A stretch of DNA of 36,282 bases from CAZJRB01 sp964547995 (GTDB lineage: Bacteria > Planctomycetota > Planctomycetia > Pirellulales > Thermoguttaceae). Location: contig CAZJRB010000077.1 in the NCBI GenBank assembly GCA_964547995.1, positions 1 to 36,282 of the forward strand, read 5' to 3'. Position 1 is the stretch's first letter. Every line of letters begins with the position of its first letter. Made by a program: the position numbers and the translations under genes. The notes beneath the pieces were generated by a model. It saw only the letters and a list, made by a program, of their open reading frames with translations. It did not search any database and was not told the origin of the DNA. Below are positions 1 to 7,570 of the stretch, one piece after another.

Positions 1-443
1 CCGGCAAAGGCCAGGGCGGCCAGGGCGGGCACGGCCAAGGTAAGGGTGGGCAAGGTGGTCAAGGTCAAGGTGGCCAAATGGCTGGTGCCGGCAAAGGCCA
101 GGGCGGCCAAGCGGCTGGTGCCGGTCAAAGCAGAAGAGAGCAACGCAAGGCCGAGGAAGCGGAGCGTTGGCGGAGAGTCCACGAGAAAGCACGTGCCAAA
201 GCGGCCGCGCGGAACCAGCGACTCGATGAACGTGGCACATCTTCTGGCGTCGGTAGAGGGGGAGGTCAAGGTGGGCAATCTTCTGGCGTCGGTAGAGGAG
301 GAGGTCAAGGTGGCTCATCTTCTGGCATCGGTCAAGGTGGGCGATCTTCTGGTGTCGGCAAAGGGACGGGCGGCGCAGGTGGCGCCAGCAGAGGTCGAAG
401 CAGCTCGTCGGGCGGTGGTGGTGGAGGCAAAGGACGACGCTAA
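1..443 (+). CDS. Gly/Gln-rich low-complexity protein, 3' part only
   Basis: The reading frame is already open at base 3 and runs to TAA at 441-443, so the start lies outside the window. The visible 146 residues have three parts: a Gly/Gln/Lys-rich stretch (GQGGQGGHGQGKGGQ), a charged probable helix (SRREQRKAEEAERWRRVHEKARAKAA read in short pieces), and a Ser/Gly-rich tail built from imperfect SSGVGRGGGQGG repeats ending in GGGGKGRR. I do not recognise a family. The basic, glycine-rich composition would suit a nucleic-acid- or surface-binding disordered tail, but that is inference. An internal ATG at 78 is in frame, but the upstream sequence has the same composition, so 78 is probably not the true start. 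The gene converges with the cyclophilin gene, 40 bases between stops. Confidence 0.6.
   Translation, partial: GKGQGGQGGHGQGKGGQGGQGQGGQMAGAGKGQGGQAAGAGQSRREQRKAEEAERWRRVHEKARAKAAARNQRLDERGTSSGVGRGGGQGGQSSGVGRGGGQGGSSSGIGQGGRSSGVGKGTGGAGGASRGRSSSSGGGGGGKGRR
240..371 (+). repeat. In-frame tandem repeat, 39-bp unit
   Basis: Two near-identical 39-bp units (240-278, 279-317), a shortened 27-bp unit (318-344) and a fourth divergent unit from 345 each begin TCTTCTGG. They encode SSGVGRGGGQGG-type repeats. All lengths are multiples of three, so unit gain or loss keeps the frame. Confidence 0.8.
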
Positions 444-483
444 CCCGGATTGTCAATCCGTCCAGTGGCGGCGCCCGGCGACG

Positions 484-3048
484 CTAGGTTTCCGTTTCGG
501 TCTCGAACAGCTCTTCGAGCGCTGCGTCGCTGATGTCGGGCGGAAGCTCCGGGCGGAAGGATTGCTCGTTCTCGCCGGGGTTGAGCAGTTCGCCGACTTT
601 GTCGCCCACCCCCCCCTCACGCAATTCTTCGCCAAACGGGTGAAGTCCGGGGGAATTCGCGAAGGGTCCGATTTGCGTGCCGAACACGCCGGTGTTGGAC
701 AGATCCGACAACAGGGATGAACGCCACGAACTCGAGCCGAAGAACTGGAACCGGAAGCCGACGGCCGCTGCCGACTTTTGCGATGTCAGATCGAGCAACA
801 AGGCATCGTGAACAGCCGGCGGCACGGCGGAAGACCAGCCGACCGGCCCCCGCACCATCTCGTTGATCGCCGAGCTGGACAGCGCACCGCGGAGATCGAA
901 AGATACGACGCGTACCAATGCCACGCTGCTGAGTCCCGGCGTCCCGTCGATCATCTCGGTCGCGCGTACGCCGATATCGACCATGTCGATTGCCGAATCG
1001 AACGGCACAGTCCAGGTGAGCAACCCGGTGACCGGATCGATCGCGGCGTCTGCAGGCGCACCCGGTTCGAGGCTGTAGCGGATTGCGTTGGCCGGTATGT
1101 CGGGATCGAACGCCTGAACCTGTACCGCCAAGTCCTCCCCCGGCCCGACGAACCACGTCTCGATGTCGGCAAAGACGGGCGCCTGGTCGACTTCGTTCAC
1201 GGTGACGACGAAGCTCGTCTCGTCGCTCTCTCCCAGCGAGTCGGTTACGCGAACCGTGACATTGTAGTTGCCGGGCCCTTGGGCCTCGCCGGGCGTCCAC
1301 CGGAACTCACCCGTGGCCGGATCGATTTGTGCCCCCGCAGGAGCGCCGCTGCCGAGACTGAACGTCGGGACGTTGGCCGGTGGATCGGGAACGGCCAACG
1401 TGGCGGTAAATTGCAGCAGTTGCCCCTCGTCGACCGTCCGGTCCGCGATCGGTTGCAACACGGGCGGCGTCGTATCGACCGTCACCCCGACCGGGGCGGA
1501 AGAAGCGCTGACGAGATCGACCGTTTCGTCGCGGTTGCCGACCACCAGCGGCTGGTTGCGCAAGGCCTGCTGCGCGGTGAACTGGTGGATTCCGTCGGCA
1601 AGCGGTGTCAGGCCGTCGGTGACGATCACCAGGTCGCTGCCCGTGGCGGTCGACTGGCCGATCGGCACGCCGTCGGCAAAGACGGTGACCTCCGCGCCGT
1701 CGATCAGGCCGGTGATACGGAGGTGGAGTTCGTTGCCAGGAGTGTTGTTTGCCGTGATAAGCCCATCGCCATTGGGATCGATGGCGGGAAGCAACTCGAT
1801 TCCCGTGGGGGCAGCCGGATCGATCAGCAGCGGTACCAACTGAAAGTCCCAGTAGGACGTCGGGTCCCAAGCCCAGGGGGTTGCCGCGGGGTTGGACCAG
1901 AGCATGGGATCGACGTCCTGGTAGTTGTATTGCTCGCCGAGGTTCCAGGGATCGCTGCCGTAGTTCCAGGGATTGGCCCCCGCAAGGATTCCGTGGACTC
2001 CGACCAGGGTGCCGGCCGGTGTTACTGTCCCTTGCCCGGTCACGGTGTCCAAGTCGATGCTGATCTTGGGATCCGCGGGGAATATCCAGTCTTTGTGTCC
2101 CCATGCCCCGAAATAGACCGGATCGCCCTCTACGTCGAACCCGTCAAGGTCGAAAGCGACCGGCACGCCCGCGCTCGTGTGAATGTCCGCAACATCGAGC
2201 AGATAGGGATTTCCGTTGGATGTGTCGGGCGTAATGGTCACGTGAAAGGTCTGCTGGGCCGTTAGGGCTTCATTGTCGGTTACGGTGACCGTGATATCGG
2301 CCTCGCCGGCGGTTCCCTCGGGAGCCGTCAGCATGAGCACCGCATTCTCGACATCGTCGAAGACCTGCATCGACTGGATGACGACGTCGACGAGCGGCTT
2401 GTTCGAGGCATCGGTGGCCACGCCGCTGATGGATTCCCGAATATTGTCTCCCTCGACGAGGAACCCGAAAATCGAGTGCTGGAAATCGAGATGCCGCGTG
2501 GCCACGTCGGTGATGAAGAACTGGGAATCGTTCGTATCGTCCCGGCTCTTTGCCATCGAGAGGACGCCGCTGCTGGTGTGTTGCAGATCGGGGTGGAACT
2601 CGTCGTCGAACTCGGTGCCGGAGCCGCCGGAGCCGTCGCCGTTCGGATCGCCGCCCTGGATCATGAAGTTATCGATAACGCGGTGGAAGATCAGGCCGTC
2701 GTAGAATCCGGACTGGACCAGGTCGACGATCCGGCTGGTGGTGTTTGGAGCACGGTTCTCGAACAATTCGAACACCATGTCGCCGTAGCCTTGCACCGTC
2801 ATTTGCAGGCTGCGGTTGCCCGACGGTACGAACGTGGTTAGATTGGGATTGGTGCTTGTAACCGAATAGGTCAACGGCCCGGCTTCGGGATCGAATCCGT
2901 CCAGGGCAATGTGCAACGGAGCGCCGGAGAGCACCGTAACGTCGCTGATCGCCGCCAAGGTCGGCGCCGCCAGCAGGTGTCGCTGTTCGAGCGGTTCAAT
3001 CCGGGCACGTCGGAGCGAGAAAGGCTTCCGGGATCGGTGTTCGGCCAT
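484..3048 (-). CDS. Secreted cyclophilin-type peptidyl-prolyl isomerase with Ig/cadherin-like repeats
   Basis: 854 aa. Residues 1-30 hold a basic stretch and the planctomycete LEPR-type motif (IEPLEQRHLLA), which marks exported proteins in this phylum. Residues about 82-230 are a cyclophilin domain: FHRVIDNFMIQGGD (121-134) carries the catalytic Arg and Gln, GVLSMA follows, and NDSQFFIT (173-180) matches the conserved SQFFI block. The position of human CypA Trp121 is not Trp, as in many bacterial enzymes. The rest is beta-rich and includes cadherin/He_PIG-like repeats around 560-720 (e.g. IDPATGEFRWTPG, IDPVTGLLTWTVP). Likely role: proline isomerisation outside the cytoplasm on a large adhesive or scaffold protein. 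ATG at 3048 immediately precedes the basic LEPR segment. I see no strong ribosome-binding site. Confidence 0.9.
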   Translation of the reverse strand: MAEHRSRKPFSLRRARIEPLEQRHLLAAPTLAAISDVTVLSGAPLHIALDGFDPEAGPLTYSVTSTNPNLTTFVPSGNRSLQMTVQGYGDMVFELFENRAPNTTSRIVDLVQSGFYDGLIFHRVIDNFMIQGGDPNGDGSGGSGTEFDDEFHPDLQHTSSGVLSMAKSRDDTNDSQFFITDVATRHLDFQHSIFGFLVEGDNIRESISGVATDASNKPLVDVVIQSMQVFDDVENAVLMLTAPEGTAGEADITVTVTDNEALTAQQTFHVTITPDTSNGNPYLLDVADIHTSAGVPVAFDLDGFDVEGDPVYFGAWGHKDWIFPADPKISIDLDTVTGQGTVTPAGTLVGVHGILAGANPWNYGSDPWNLGEQYNYQDVDPMLWSNPAATPWAWDPTSYWDFQLVPLLIDPAAPTGIELLPAIDPNGDGLITANNTPGNELHLRITGLIDGAEVTVFADGVPIGQSTATGSDLVIVTDGLTPLADGIHQFTAQQALRNQPLVVGNRDETVDLVSASSAPVGVTVDTTPPVLQPIADRTVDEGQLLQFTATLAVPDPPANVPTFSLGSGAPAGAQIDPATGEFRWTPGEAQGPGNYNVTVRVTDSLGESDETSFVVTVNEVDQAPVFADIETWFVGPGEDLAVQVQAFDPDIPANAIRYSLEPGAPADAAIDPVTGLLTWTVPFDSAIDMVDIGVRATEMIDGTPGLSSVALVRVVSFDLRGALSSSAINEMVRGPVGWSSAVPPAVHDALLLDLTSQKSAAAVGFRFQFFGSSSWRSSLLSDLSNTGVFGTQIGPFANSPGLHPFGEELREGGVGDKVGELLNPGENEQSFRPELPPDISDAALEELFETETET

Positions 3049-3358
3049 GATCGTTTTGCGAAAAGTGCTTACTCTAATAGGTTTATTTTAGGCTGAGAGG
3101 TGGTCGGCGTGCCACCACCCGTTGTAGTGGGACAATGAACTAGCCGCAGAGGGGGCGTCCGGGAAGCCGCTCCGGAGCTACCGGCGCGGTACCGAATTGG
3201 TCTACGTTATTCCTTACAATCGGCTGCCATACTCCTCTGAGTTCGAGTCTAGTCGAGATGTAGGGAGGTTTCCCGGCGCCGCGCAAGAAACGGTCCCATT
3301 TCGGCGACTGTCCGGTCGGGTCTTCGGGGTTAGGGAGTTTGGGGAAGCGGCTCGGTCC
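3049..3358. other. Intergenic spacer, no gene seen
   Basis: 310 bases between two minus-strand genes, presumably holding the cyclophilin promoter. The only structure I see is a short hairpin around 3099-3116 (GGTGG...CCACC). An AT-rich stretch at 3069-3090 could hold the promoter, but I cannot assign -35/-10 boxes with confidence. Confidence 0.4.
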
Positions 3359-4414
3359 CTAGAAACGGACGGGCATAGAACTTCCTGATCCCGCGGCCAG
3401 GGCGGAAACAACGCCAATGATAATCCCCAATGCGAACAGGGCAGCGACGGAAATCCCCATAAACATGAAAAAGGTCTTTTGAGCGACCATCGCCCGGGCA
3501 AGAGAATTGTTGTCCTGTGTGTGAAGGAAGCGTTTCACCTGATTGGCATAGGTGAGGAGCAGGAAAGCCATCACAAGTGTTACGGCGCCCTGGATGGAAA
3601 TCGTCAATACCTTAAGCAATATAAGTATGCCTCGACTGCCAGCCATTTCCATTAACTTCAGGGCCCCCACAATGGCCACCAACCCGGCCAAGACCGTCAA
3701 CCCGCCGCCCACGAACCCGACGATTGAGAGAAAAAGTAGCCAGGGATGGGTAGCTGCGAGGTGTCTGTGAATGCGGGGGTCGATTTCCCCCCTGCCGCCA
3801 GGGTCACCCGCAGGTGGCGAAACGGCAGCCTGGGCAACCGGGGGGGCAACGGGCGCTTCCGGAGAGGCAAACGGATTGAAGTCGGTTTGGGGTGTAGGAT
3901 CGCCGATCCCGGCAAAGGGGTTATCATCGGCAACTTCCTCGATCTCCTCCCCCCCCAACTCGGGGAAGACCTCCTCGGCCCACTTCCACTGGTTCCAACC
4001 GTCGCACAAGATCTGGCAAGTGGCGTCGATCCGGCCGTCGGCATACCACTGATCCAACTCGGTTCGAGTGATTGGGCCGTATTCCTCGCCGGTTTCCGTC
4101 TGCATGTGCCACTGGGGTGTTTCTACGGGGGCGGGGGGTTTGGGAGCCTGCGGCCGCGTACTCTGCCGCTGGGGGGCCTGGGGTTGGGCACTCTGCCGTC
4201 GGGGAGCTTGTATTTGGGCGTTCGGGGGCGGGGCGCTCTGACGTCGGGGGGCCTGGCGGGCTCGGGCCTCGGGTGCATCGAGAACCCCCCCGCCACTCGA
4301 AGCGCCCACCGCTAATGGCGCCTTACAACCGGGGCACTTGACCCGCTTGCCCGCATATTTGTCGGGAAGACGGATCTTTTTGCCGCACTTTCCGCATGCC
4401 ACCTCGATCGGCAT
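3359..4414 (-). CDS. Zinc-ribbon and GYF_2 domain membrane protein
   Basis: 351 aa. The N-terminus is an MJ0042-like zinc ribbon with CxxC pairs at Cys7/Cys10 and Cys27/Cys30 (ACGKCGKKIRLPDKYAGKRV, then CPGC). A Pro/Gln/Arg-rich linker with repeated QAPRRQS-like units spans about 52-95. A GYF_2 domain follows at about 101-150 (EEYGPITRTELDQWYADGRI, DGWNQWKWAEE). After a Pro/Ala-rich linker come three hydrophobic helices at about 224-250, 258-290 and 310-337. GYF_2 domains usually bind proline-rich peptides; with this topology the N-terminal domains are probably cytoplasmic. GAGGG-like bases lie just before the ATG at 4414. It is divergent from the DUF3352-like gene. Function unknown. Confidence 0.85.
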   Translation of the reverse strand: MPIEVACGKCGKKIRLPDKYAGKRVKCPGCKAPLAVGASSGGGVLDAPEARARQAPRRQSAPPPNAQIQAPRRQSAQPQAPQRQSTRPQAPKPPAPVETPQWHMQTETGEEYGPITRTELDQWYADGRIDATCQILCDGWNQWKWAEEVFPELGGEEIEEVADDNPFAGIGDPTPQTDFNPFASPEAPVAPPVAQAAVSPPAGDPGGRGEIDPRIHRHLAATHPWLLFLSIVGFVGGGLTVLAGLVAIVGALKLMEMAGSRGILILLKVLTISIQGAVTLVMAFLLLTYANQVKRFLHTQDNNSLARAMVAQKTFFMFMGISVAALFALGIIIGVVSALAAGSGSSMPVRF

Positions 4415-4559
4415 GTTGCACCCTCTAGGAATCTTCTCGAAACCGGGTATAATTCACTTCTCTTTTTACCATACTACCCTAGCCGTATGATTTCTACTGC
4501 CACGGGAAATTTCGCCACGGTGGTGTCGTTCCCGGGTTTTTCTTGAATTGGGGGACTTT

Positions 4560-6380
4560 ATGATGACATGGTCCACTTCCGCGCGTCGCGTCCCGGCCTT
4601 TCTGGTAATCCTTCTGTGCATCATTGGGAGCGGCGTCTCCACGGCCTTGGCCAAGCGGCCGGCGGCCCCGGAGCTGCTGCCTGAGAACACCGTCATGGTC
4701 CTTTCGGTGGTCGATGCGTCCGACCTGTCCAAACGGTTCATGAAGACGGCACTGGGCCGGATGAGCCAGGACCCGCAACTGAAACCGCTGGTCGGGCACC
4801 TCTACGGCTCGCTTAGCGACGCGGTGAACGAAGCGCAAGAGCAAGTCGGGCTTTCGTTACCGGAATTGCTGGCAATTCCCCAAGGGGAACTCACAATCGC
4901 CCTGATTGCCCCCAAGGAGGGACGCCCCGCGGTGGTCGCACTGTTGGATGCCGGCAACCAACTCTCCAACGCCCGAAAGCTCATCAAGCGCGCCACCGAT
5001 GAACTCGACAAGTCGGATGCCAAGAAGAGCAAGGAGACCGTTGCCGGCACGAAGTTCACGATCTACGACGGTGTCGGCCCGCAGAACCGCAAGCTCGCCA
5101 TCTTCGAAAAGGATTCGACGATCTGCGCGGGGTCCGACCCGGAGGTGCTCAAGCAGATCGTTGCGGCATGGGACGGCAAAGAGAAGTCGGCCCGGCTTGT
5201 CGACAACGATGCCTTTGCCACCATCATGGCCCGATGCCGCAGCTCCAAGGACGAACGGCCGCAATTTATATGGTTCGTCAACCCGATCGAGATCATGCGC
5301 AGCATCGGCCGGCAGGATAGCGGCGCTCGCGTGGCGATTGCCGTGTTGCCGGCGCTGGGGCTCGATGGGTTGGAGGGCATCGGCGGCACCGTCGCGCTCG
5401 ACGCCGGCCCGTTCGAGTCGGTTGCGCACACGCACGTGCTCTTGGACAGCCCGCGGGCGGGCGTGCTGAAGATGATCGCCCTGAAGTCGGGCGACACAAA
5501 GCCGGAACCGTGGGTCCCCGCCGACGCCGCCAGCTACACGACGTTCCATTGGGACATCCAGAAGAGCTTCGAGGAGCTATCCACGATCTACGACAGCTTC
5601 CAAGGCGACGGGGCGCTGGCCGCCGTGCTCAAGAGACGGATTCTCGGCCCGACCGGGATCAACCTCGAAGAGGAACTCCTTCCCGCACTCGACGGCCGCG
5701 TTACGTACGTCACTTGGATCGAACGGCCGATCACCATCGCCAGCAACACGTCGCTTCTGGCGCTGAAACTCAAGGAGACCAAGCCGGTCGAAAAGGCGCT
5801 GGACAAGGCGGTCGGCAAGAACGACGCGTTCCTTATCAAGGAGACGCACGCGGGCAAGACCTTCTACAAAGTGAAGATGCCGCAGCCTGCGGAGGAGGGC
5901 GCGGAGAACACCGAAGGCGAGCGGCGGCGCCGTCGCCGCGGGCCGCCCGCGCAGCCCGAGCCCTGTTTCGGCGTGCTGGGCGGCTACCTGATCGCGTGCA
6001 ACAGGCCGAGCCTGTACCAGCAGGCAATCGTCACCTTGGCCGACGGCTCGAAATCGCTGGCAAACGAACTCGATTACAAGCTGGTCGCCAGCAAGATCAA
6101 GCGTCAAAGCGGCGGCGAGAAACCGGCCATGATCAGCTTCAACCGCCCCGAGGAAGGCATGCGGATGATCTACGAGCTGGCCACATCGGAAGAGGCGCAG
6201 GAGCAACTGCGTGCGGGGGCCGAGAACAACCCCTTCCTCAAATCGCTCGATACGGCACTGAAGAAGAACCCGCTGCCGCCGTTCGCGGTGATTCGCCGCT
6301 ACCTCGCCCCCGGCGGGGCCGTGGTCGTCGACGACGAAACCGGCATCCACTACATGGCGTTTTCGTTGCGGCGGAAATAG
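4560..6380 (+). CDS. Secreted DUF3352-like conserved planctomycete protein
   Basis: 606 aa from ATG 4560, preceded by GGGGGA at 4550-4555. A signal peptide is clear (basic start, then VPAFLVILLCIIGSGVSTALA). The mature part begins PELLPENTVMVLSVVDASDL, a pattern typical of DUF3352-like planctomycete proteins in which a domain of about 250 residues repeats twice. An Arg-rich insert (GERRRRRRGPPAQ) lies near residue 460. The C-terminal part ends VVDDETGIHYMAFSLRRK. No catalytic motif is visible. Probably periplasmic or surface associated; function unknown. An in-frame TTG at 4548 would add four residues but overlaps the ribosome-binding site, so I prefer 4560. Confidence 0.85.
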   Translation: MMTWSTSARRVPAFLVILLCIIGSGVSTALAKRPAAPELLPENTVMVLSVVDASDLSKRFMKTALGRMSQDPQLKPLVGHLYGSLSDAVNEAQEQVGLSLPELLAIPQGELTIALIAPKEGRPAVVALLDAGNQLSNARKLIKRATDELDKSDAKKSKETVAGTKFTIYDGVGPQNRKLAIFEKDSTICAGSDPEVLKQIVAAWDGKEKSARLVDNDAFATIMARCRSSKDERPQFIWFVNPIEIMRSIGRQDSGARVAIAVLPALGLDGLEGIGGTVALDAGPFESVAHTHVLLDSPRAGVLKMIALKSGDTKPEPWVPADAASYTTFHWDIQKSFEELSTIYDSFQGDGALAAVLKRRILGPTGINLEEELLPALDGRVTYVTWIERPITIASNTSLLALKLKETKPVEKALDKAVGKNDAFLIKETHAGKTFYKVKMPQPAEEGAENTEGERRRRRRGPPAQPEPCFGVLGGYLIACNRPSLYQQAIVTLADGSKSLANELDYKLVASKIKRQSGGEKPAMISFNRPEEGMRMIYELATSEEAQEQLRAGAENNPFLKSLDTALKKNPLPPFAVIRRYLAPGGAVVVDDETGIHYMAFSLRRK

Positions 6381-6467
6381 CACCGCTTGCGGGGCCGCAC
6401 ATGCTGTCTACAGTCGAACTATTCTGCCACCTGAAGTAACTCGACACTGACGAAGGAAAGGCATGTC

Positions 6468-6845
6468 GTGGGAAGAATTTGTGAGATGATCGAAGTGGGC
6501 GGGAGGGAGTGCTGGACGCTCTTCGATACAGGCGCGCGCAATACGTATATCGCCGCCGCCGCCGCCGACGCGCTGGTCATCTCCGAGACTTCCCGTCCGA
6601 TCCGGACCGCGCTCGGCGGAGCGATTAAGGAGACCAATAAGACAACGGTTCTCCAAGCCCACGTGGAAGGCCACCTTGTTTCTACCCATGCACTGGTCGT
6701 TGACGAGATAGGTGTCGACGAAAATGGCCGTCCCATAGAAATTCTCTTCGGCGCGCTCGCGATGCAACAGTGGGGAATCCGGCCCATACCCGATGAAGAG
6801 AAGCTCGACCTCACCCACTATCCTGAAGAATTCGTCGAATTCTGA
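6468..6845 (+). CDS. Retropepsin-like (clan AA) aspartic protease
   Basis: 125 aa. The motif LFDTGARNTYI near residues 18-28 is the Asp-Thr-Gly active site of single-domain, retroviral-type aspartic proteases. The later ILFGALAMQQWGI matches the second conserved segment (usually LLGxDxL), so the enzyme would act as a homodimer. There is no signal peptide, so it is probably cytoplasmic. The start is GTG 6468, seven bases after AAGGAAAG; an ATG at 6486 is the alternative. It lies 87 bases after the DUF3352-like gene and just upstream of the repeat-flanked hicBA cassette. Substrate unknown. Ordinary length for the family. Confidence 0.75.
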   Translation: MGRICEMIEVGGRECWTLFDTGARNTYIAAAAADALVISETSRPIRTALGGAIKETNKTTVLQAHVEGHLVSTHALVVDEIGVDENGRPIEILFGALAMQQWGIRPIPDEEKLDLTHYPEEFVEF

Positions 6846-6866
6846 AAAGGGAAAAGAAAAGGAACC

Positions 6867-6955
6867 ATTGCCGCGCGCGTTGCCCGCAATGACTACATGC
6901 CTCTCTAGCGCATCTTCCGCACCGTGCTCGGCTCTACCGGCTCGTGGCGTTCGGC
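6867..6955. repeat. Direct repeat copy 1: orphan 3' end of the oxidoreductase gene
   Basis: This 89-bp segment aligns without gaps to 7482-7570 at about 84% identity by eye. Read on the minus strand it encodes AERHEPVEPSTVRKMR-stop, against AGRHKPVEPGTVRKMP-stop at the end of the intact oxidoreductase. The 26 bases at 6867-6892, beyond the stop codon, are identical to 7482-7507. No further gene sequence is attached, so this is a detached gene end. Confidence 0.8.
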
Positions 6956-6969
6956 ATCCCAACGTAGAC

Positions 6970-6998
6970 TTGACAATCGGGAGCGACAGGTGTAGACT
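6970..6998 (+). promoter_or_regulatory. Candidate promoter of hicBA
   Basis: TTGACA at 6970-6975, a 17-base spacer, then TAGACT at 6993-6998. A ribosome-binding sequence GGTGGAGGT follows at 7004-7012, before the GTG at 7020. GTAGACT occurs twice, at 6964-6970 and 6992-6998, overlapping both boxes; these could be operator half-sites for the HicB antitoxin (inference). Confidence 0.6.
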
Positions 6999-7019
6999 CT
7001 GAAGGTGGAGGTCTGAGCA

Positions 7020-7220
7020 GTGAAGATCGAAATTGAACGTGAAGATGATGGACGATGGATCGCGGAGGTTCCGGAACTACCCGGTGTCATGGGCTACGGC
7101 CGAAGCCGGGAGGAAGCCATTGCGAAGGTTGAGACCTTAGCGTTGCGGGTGCTTGCCGATCGTCTGGAACACGGAGAGGCCATTCCGGAACTCAACGAAC
7201 TCTTCACGATACCAACATGA
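7020..7220 (+). CDS. hicB: Type II antitoxin, HicB family
   Basis: 66 aa. The fold signature is the partial RNase-H-like HicB domain: IEIEREDDGRWIAEVPELPG, then YGRSREEAIAKVETLALRVL. It should bind and neutralise the HicA ribonuclease and probably represses its own promoter. At this length I see no separate C-terminal DNA-binding domain. GTG start, seven bases after a strong ribosome-binding site. Its stop overlaps the hicA start by four bases (ATGA), so the pair is translationally coupled. Antitoxin-first order is common for hicBA pairs. Confidence 0.9.
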   Translation: MKIEIEREDDGRWIAEVPELPGVMGYGRSREEAIAKVETLALRVLADRLEHGEAIPELNELFTIPT

Positions 7221-7432
7221 CCCGGTGGCCTTCTACGAAGGCGAGGCTTGTGCTCGCCGCCTTGCTGCGAATCGGGTGGGTAATCAAGCGTCAAACGGGG
7301 ACCTCACATCGTGTTCTTGCCCGTCCGGGATGGCCGGATTACGTTTTCGCGTTCCACGATAAGGAGGAGATCGGTCCTTGTATGCTAGCTCGGATCGCCA
7401 AGCGTACCGGATTGACGCCCGATGATCTATAA
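7217..7432 (+). CDS. hicA: Type II toxin, HicA family mRNA interferase
   Basis: 71 aa, with the double-stranded-RNA-binding-like HicA fold. ARLVLAALLRIGWVIKRQTG leads into TSHRVLARPG, whose His is the expected catalytic residue; the sequence ends IAKRTGLTPDDL, typical of the family. It should cleave mRNA when free of HicB. Length and key residue are normal, so the module looks intact. It begins inside the hicB stop codon and ends 49 bases before the second direct repeat. Confidence 0.9.
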   Translation: MTRWPSTKARLVLAALLRIGWVIKRQTGTSHRVLARPGWPDYVFAFHDKEEIGPCMLARIAKRTGLTPDDL

Positions 7433-7481
7433 TGCGATGCCGAGCAATTCAATGCACTTGAATATATCCGCCTGATTGTCA

Positions 7482-7570
7482 ATTGCCGCGCGCGTTGCCC
7501 GCAATGAATCTTCGCCTCTTTACGGCATCTTCCGCACCGTGCCGGGCTCTACCGGTTTGTGACGTCCGGC
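7482..7570. repeat. Direct repeat copy 2: authentic 3' end of the oxidoreductase gene
   Basis: Partner of 6867-6955. It spans the last 17 codons of the minus-strand oxidoreductase (including the stop) and 38 bases beyond. The shared distal part contains a short inverted repeat, ATTGC...GCAAT (7482-7505). The two copies lie 615 bases apart and enclose 526 bp carrying only the promoter and hicBA. Confidence 0.8.

Noticed and set aside
1..443. Collagen-like protein
   Set aside because: Glycine is frequent but not at every third residue, and prolines are nearly absent.
778..2265. Plus-strand open frame of 495 codons opposite the cyclophilin gene
   Set aside because: Arg/Asp-rich shadow of the cyclophilin gene's beta repeats, no ribosome-binding site or motif.
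6867..7507. Integron attC sites around hicBA
   Set aside because: The shared 26-bp sequence contains GTTGCCC, which does not match the GTTRRRY/RYYYAAC core sites, and there is no integrase.
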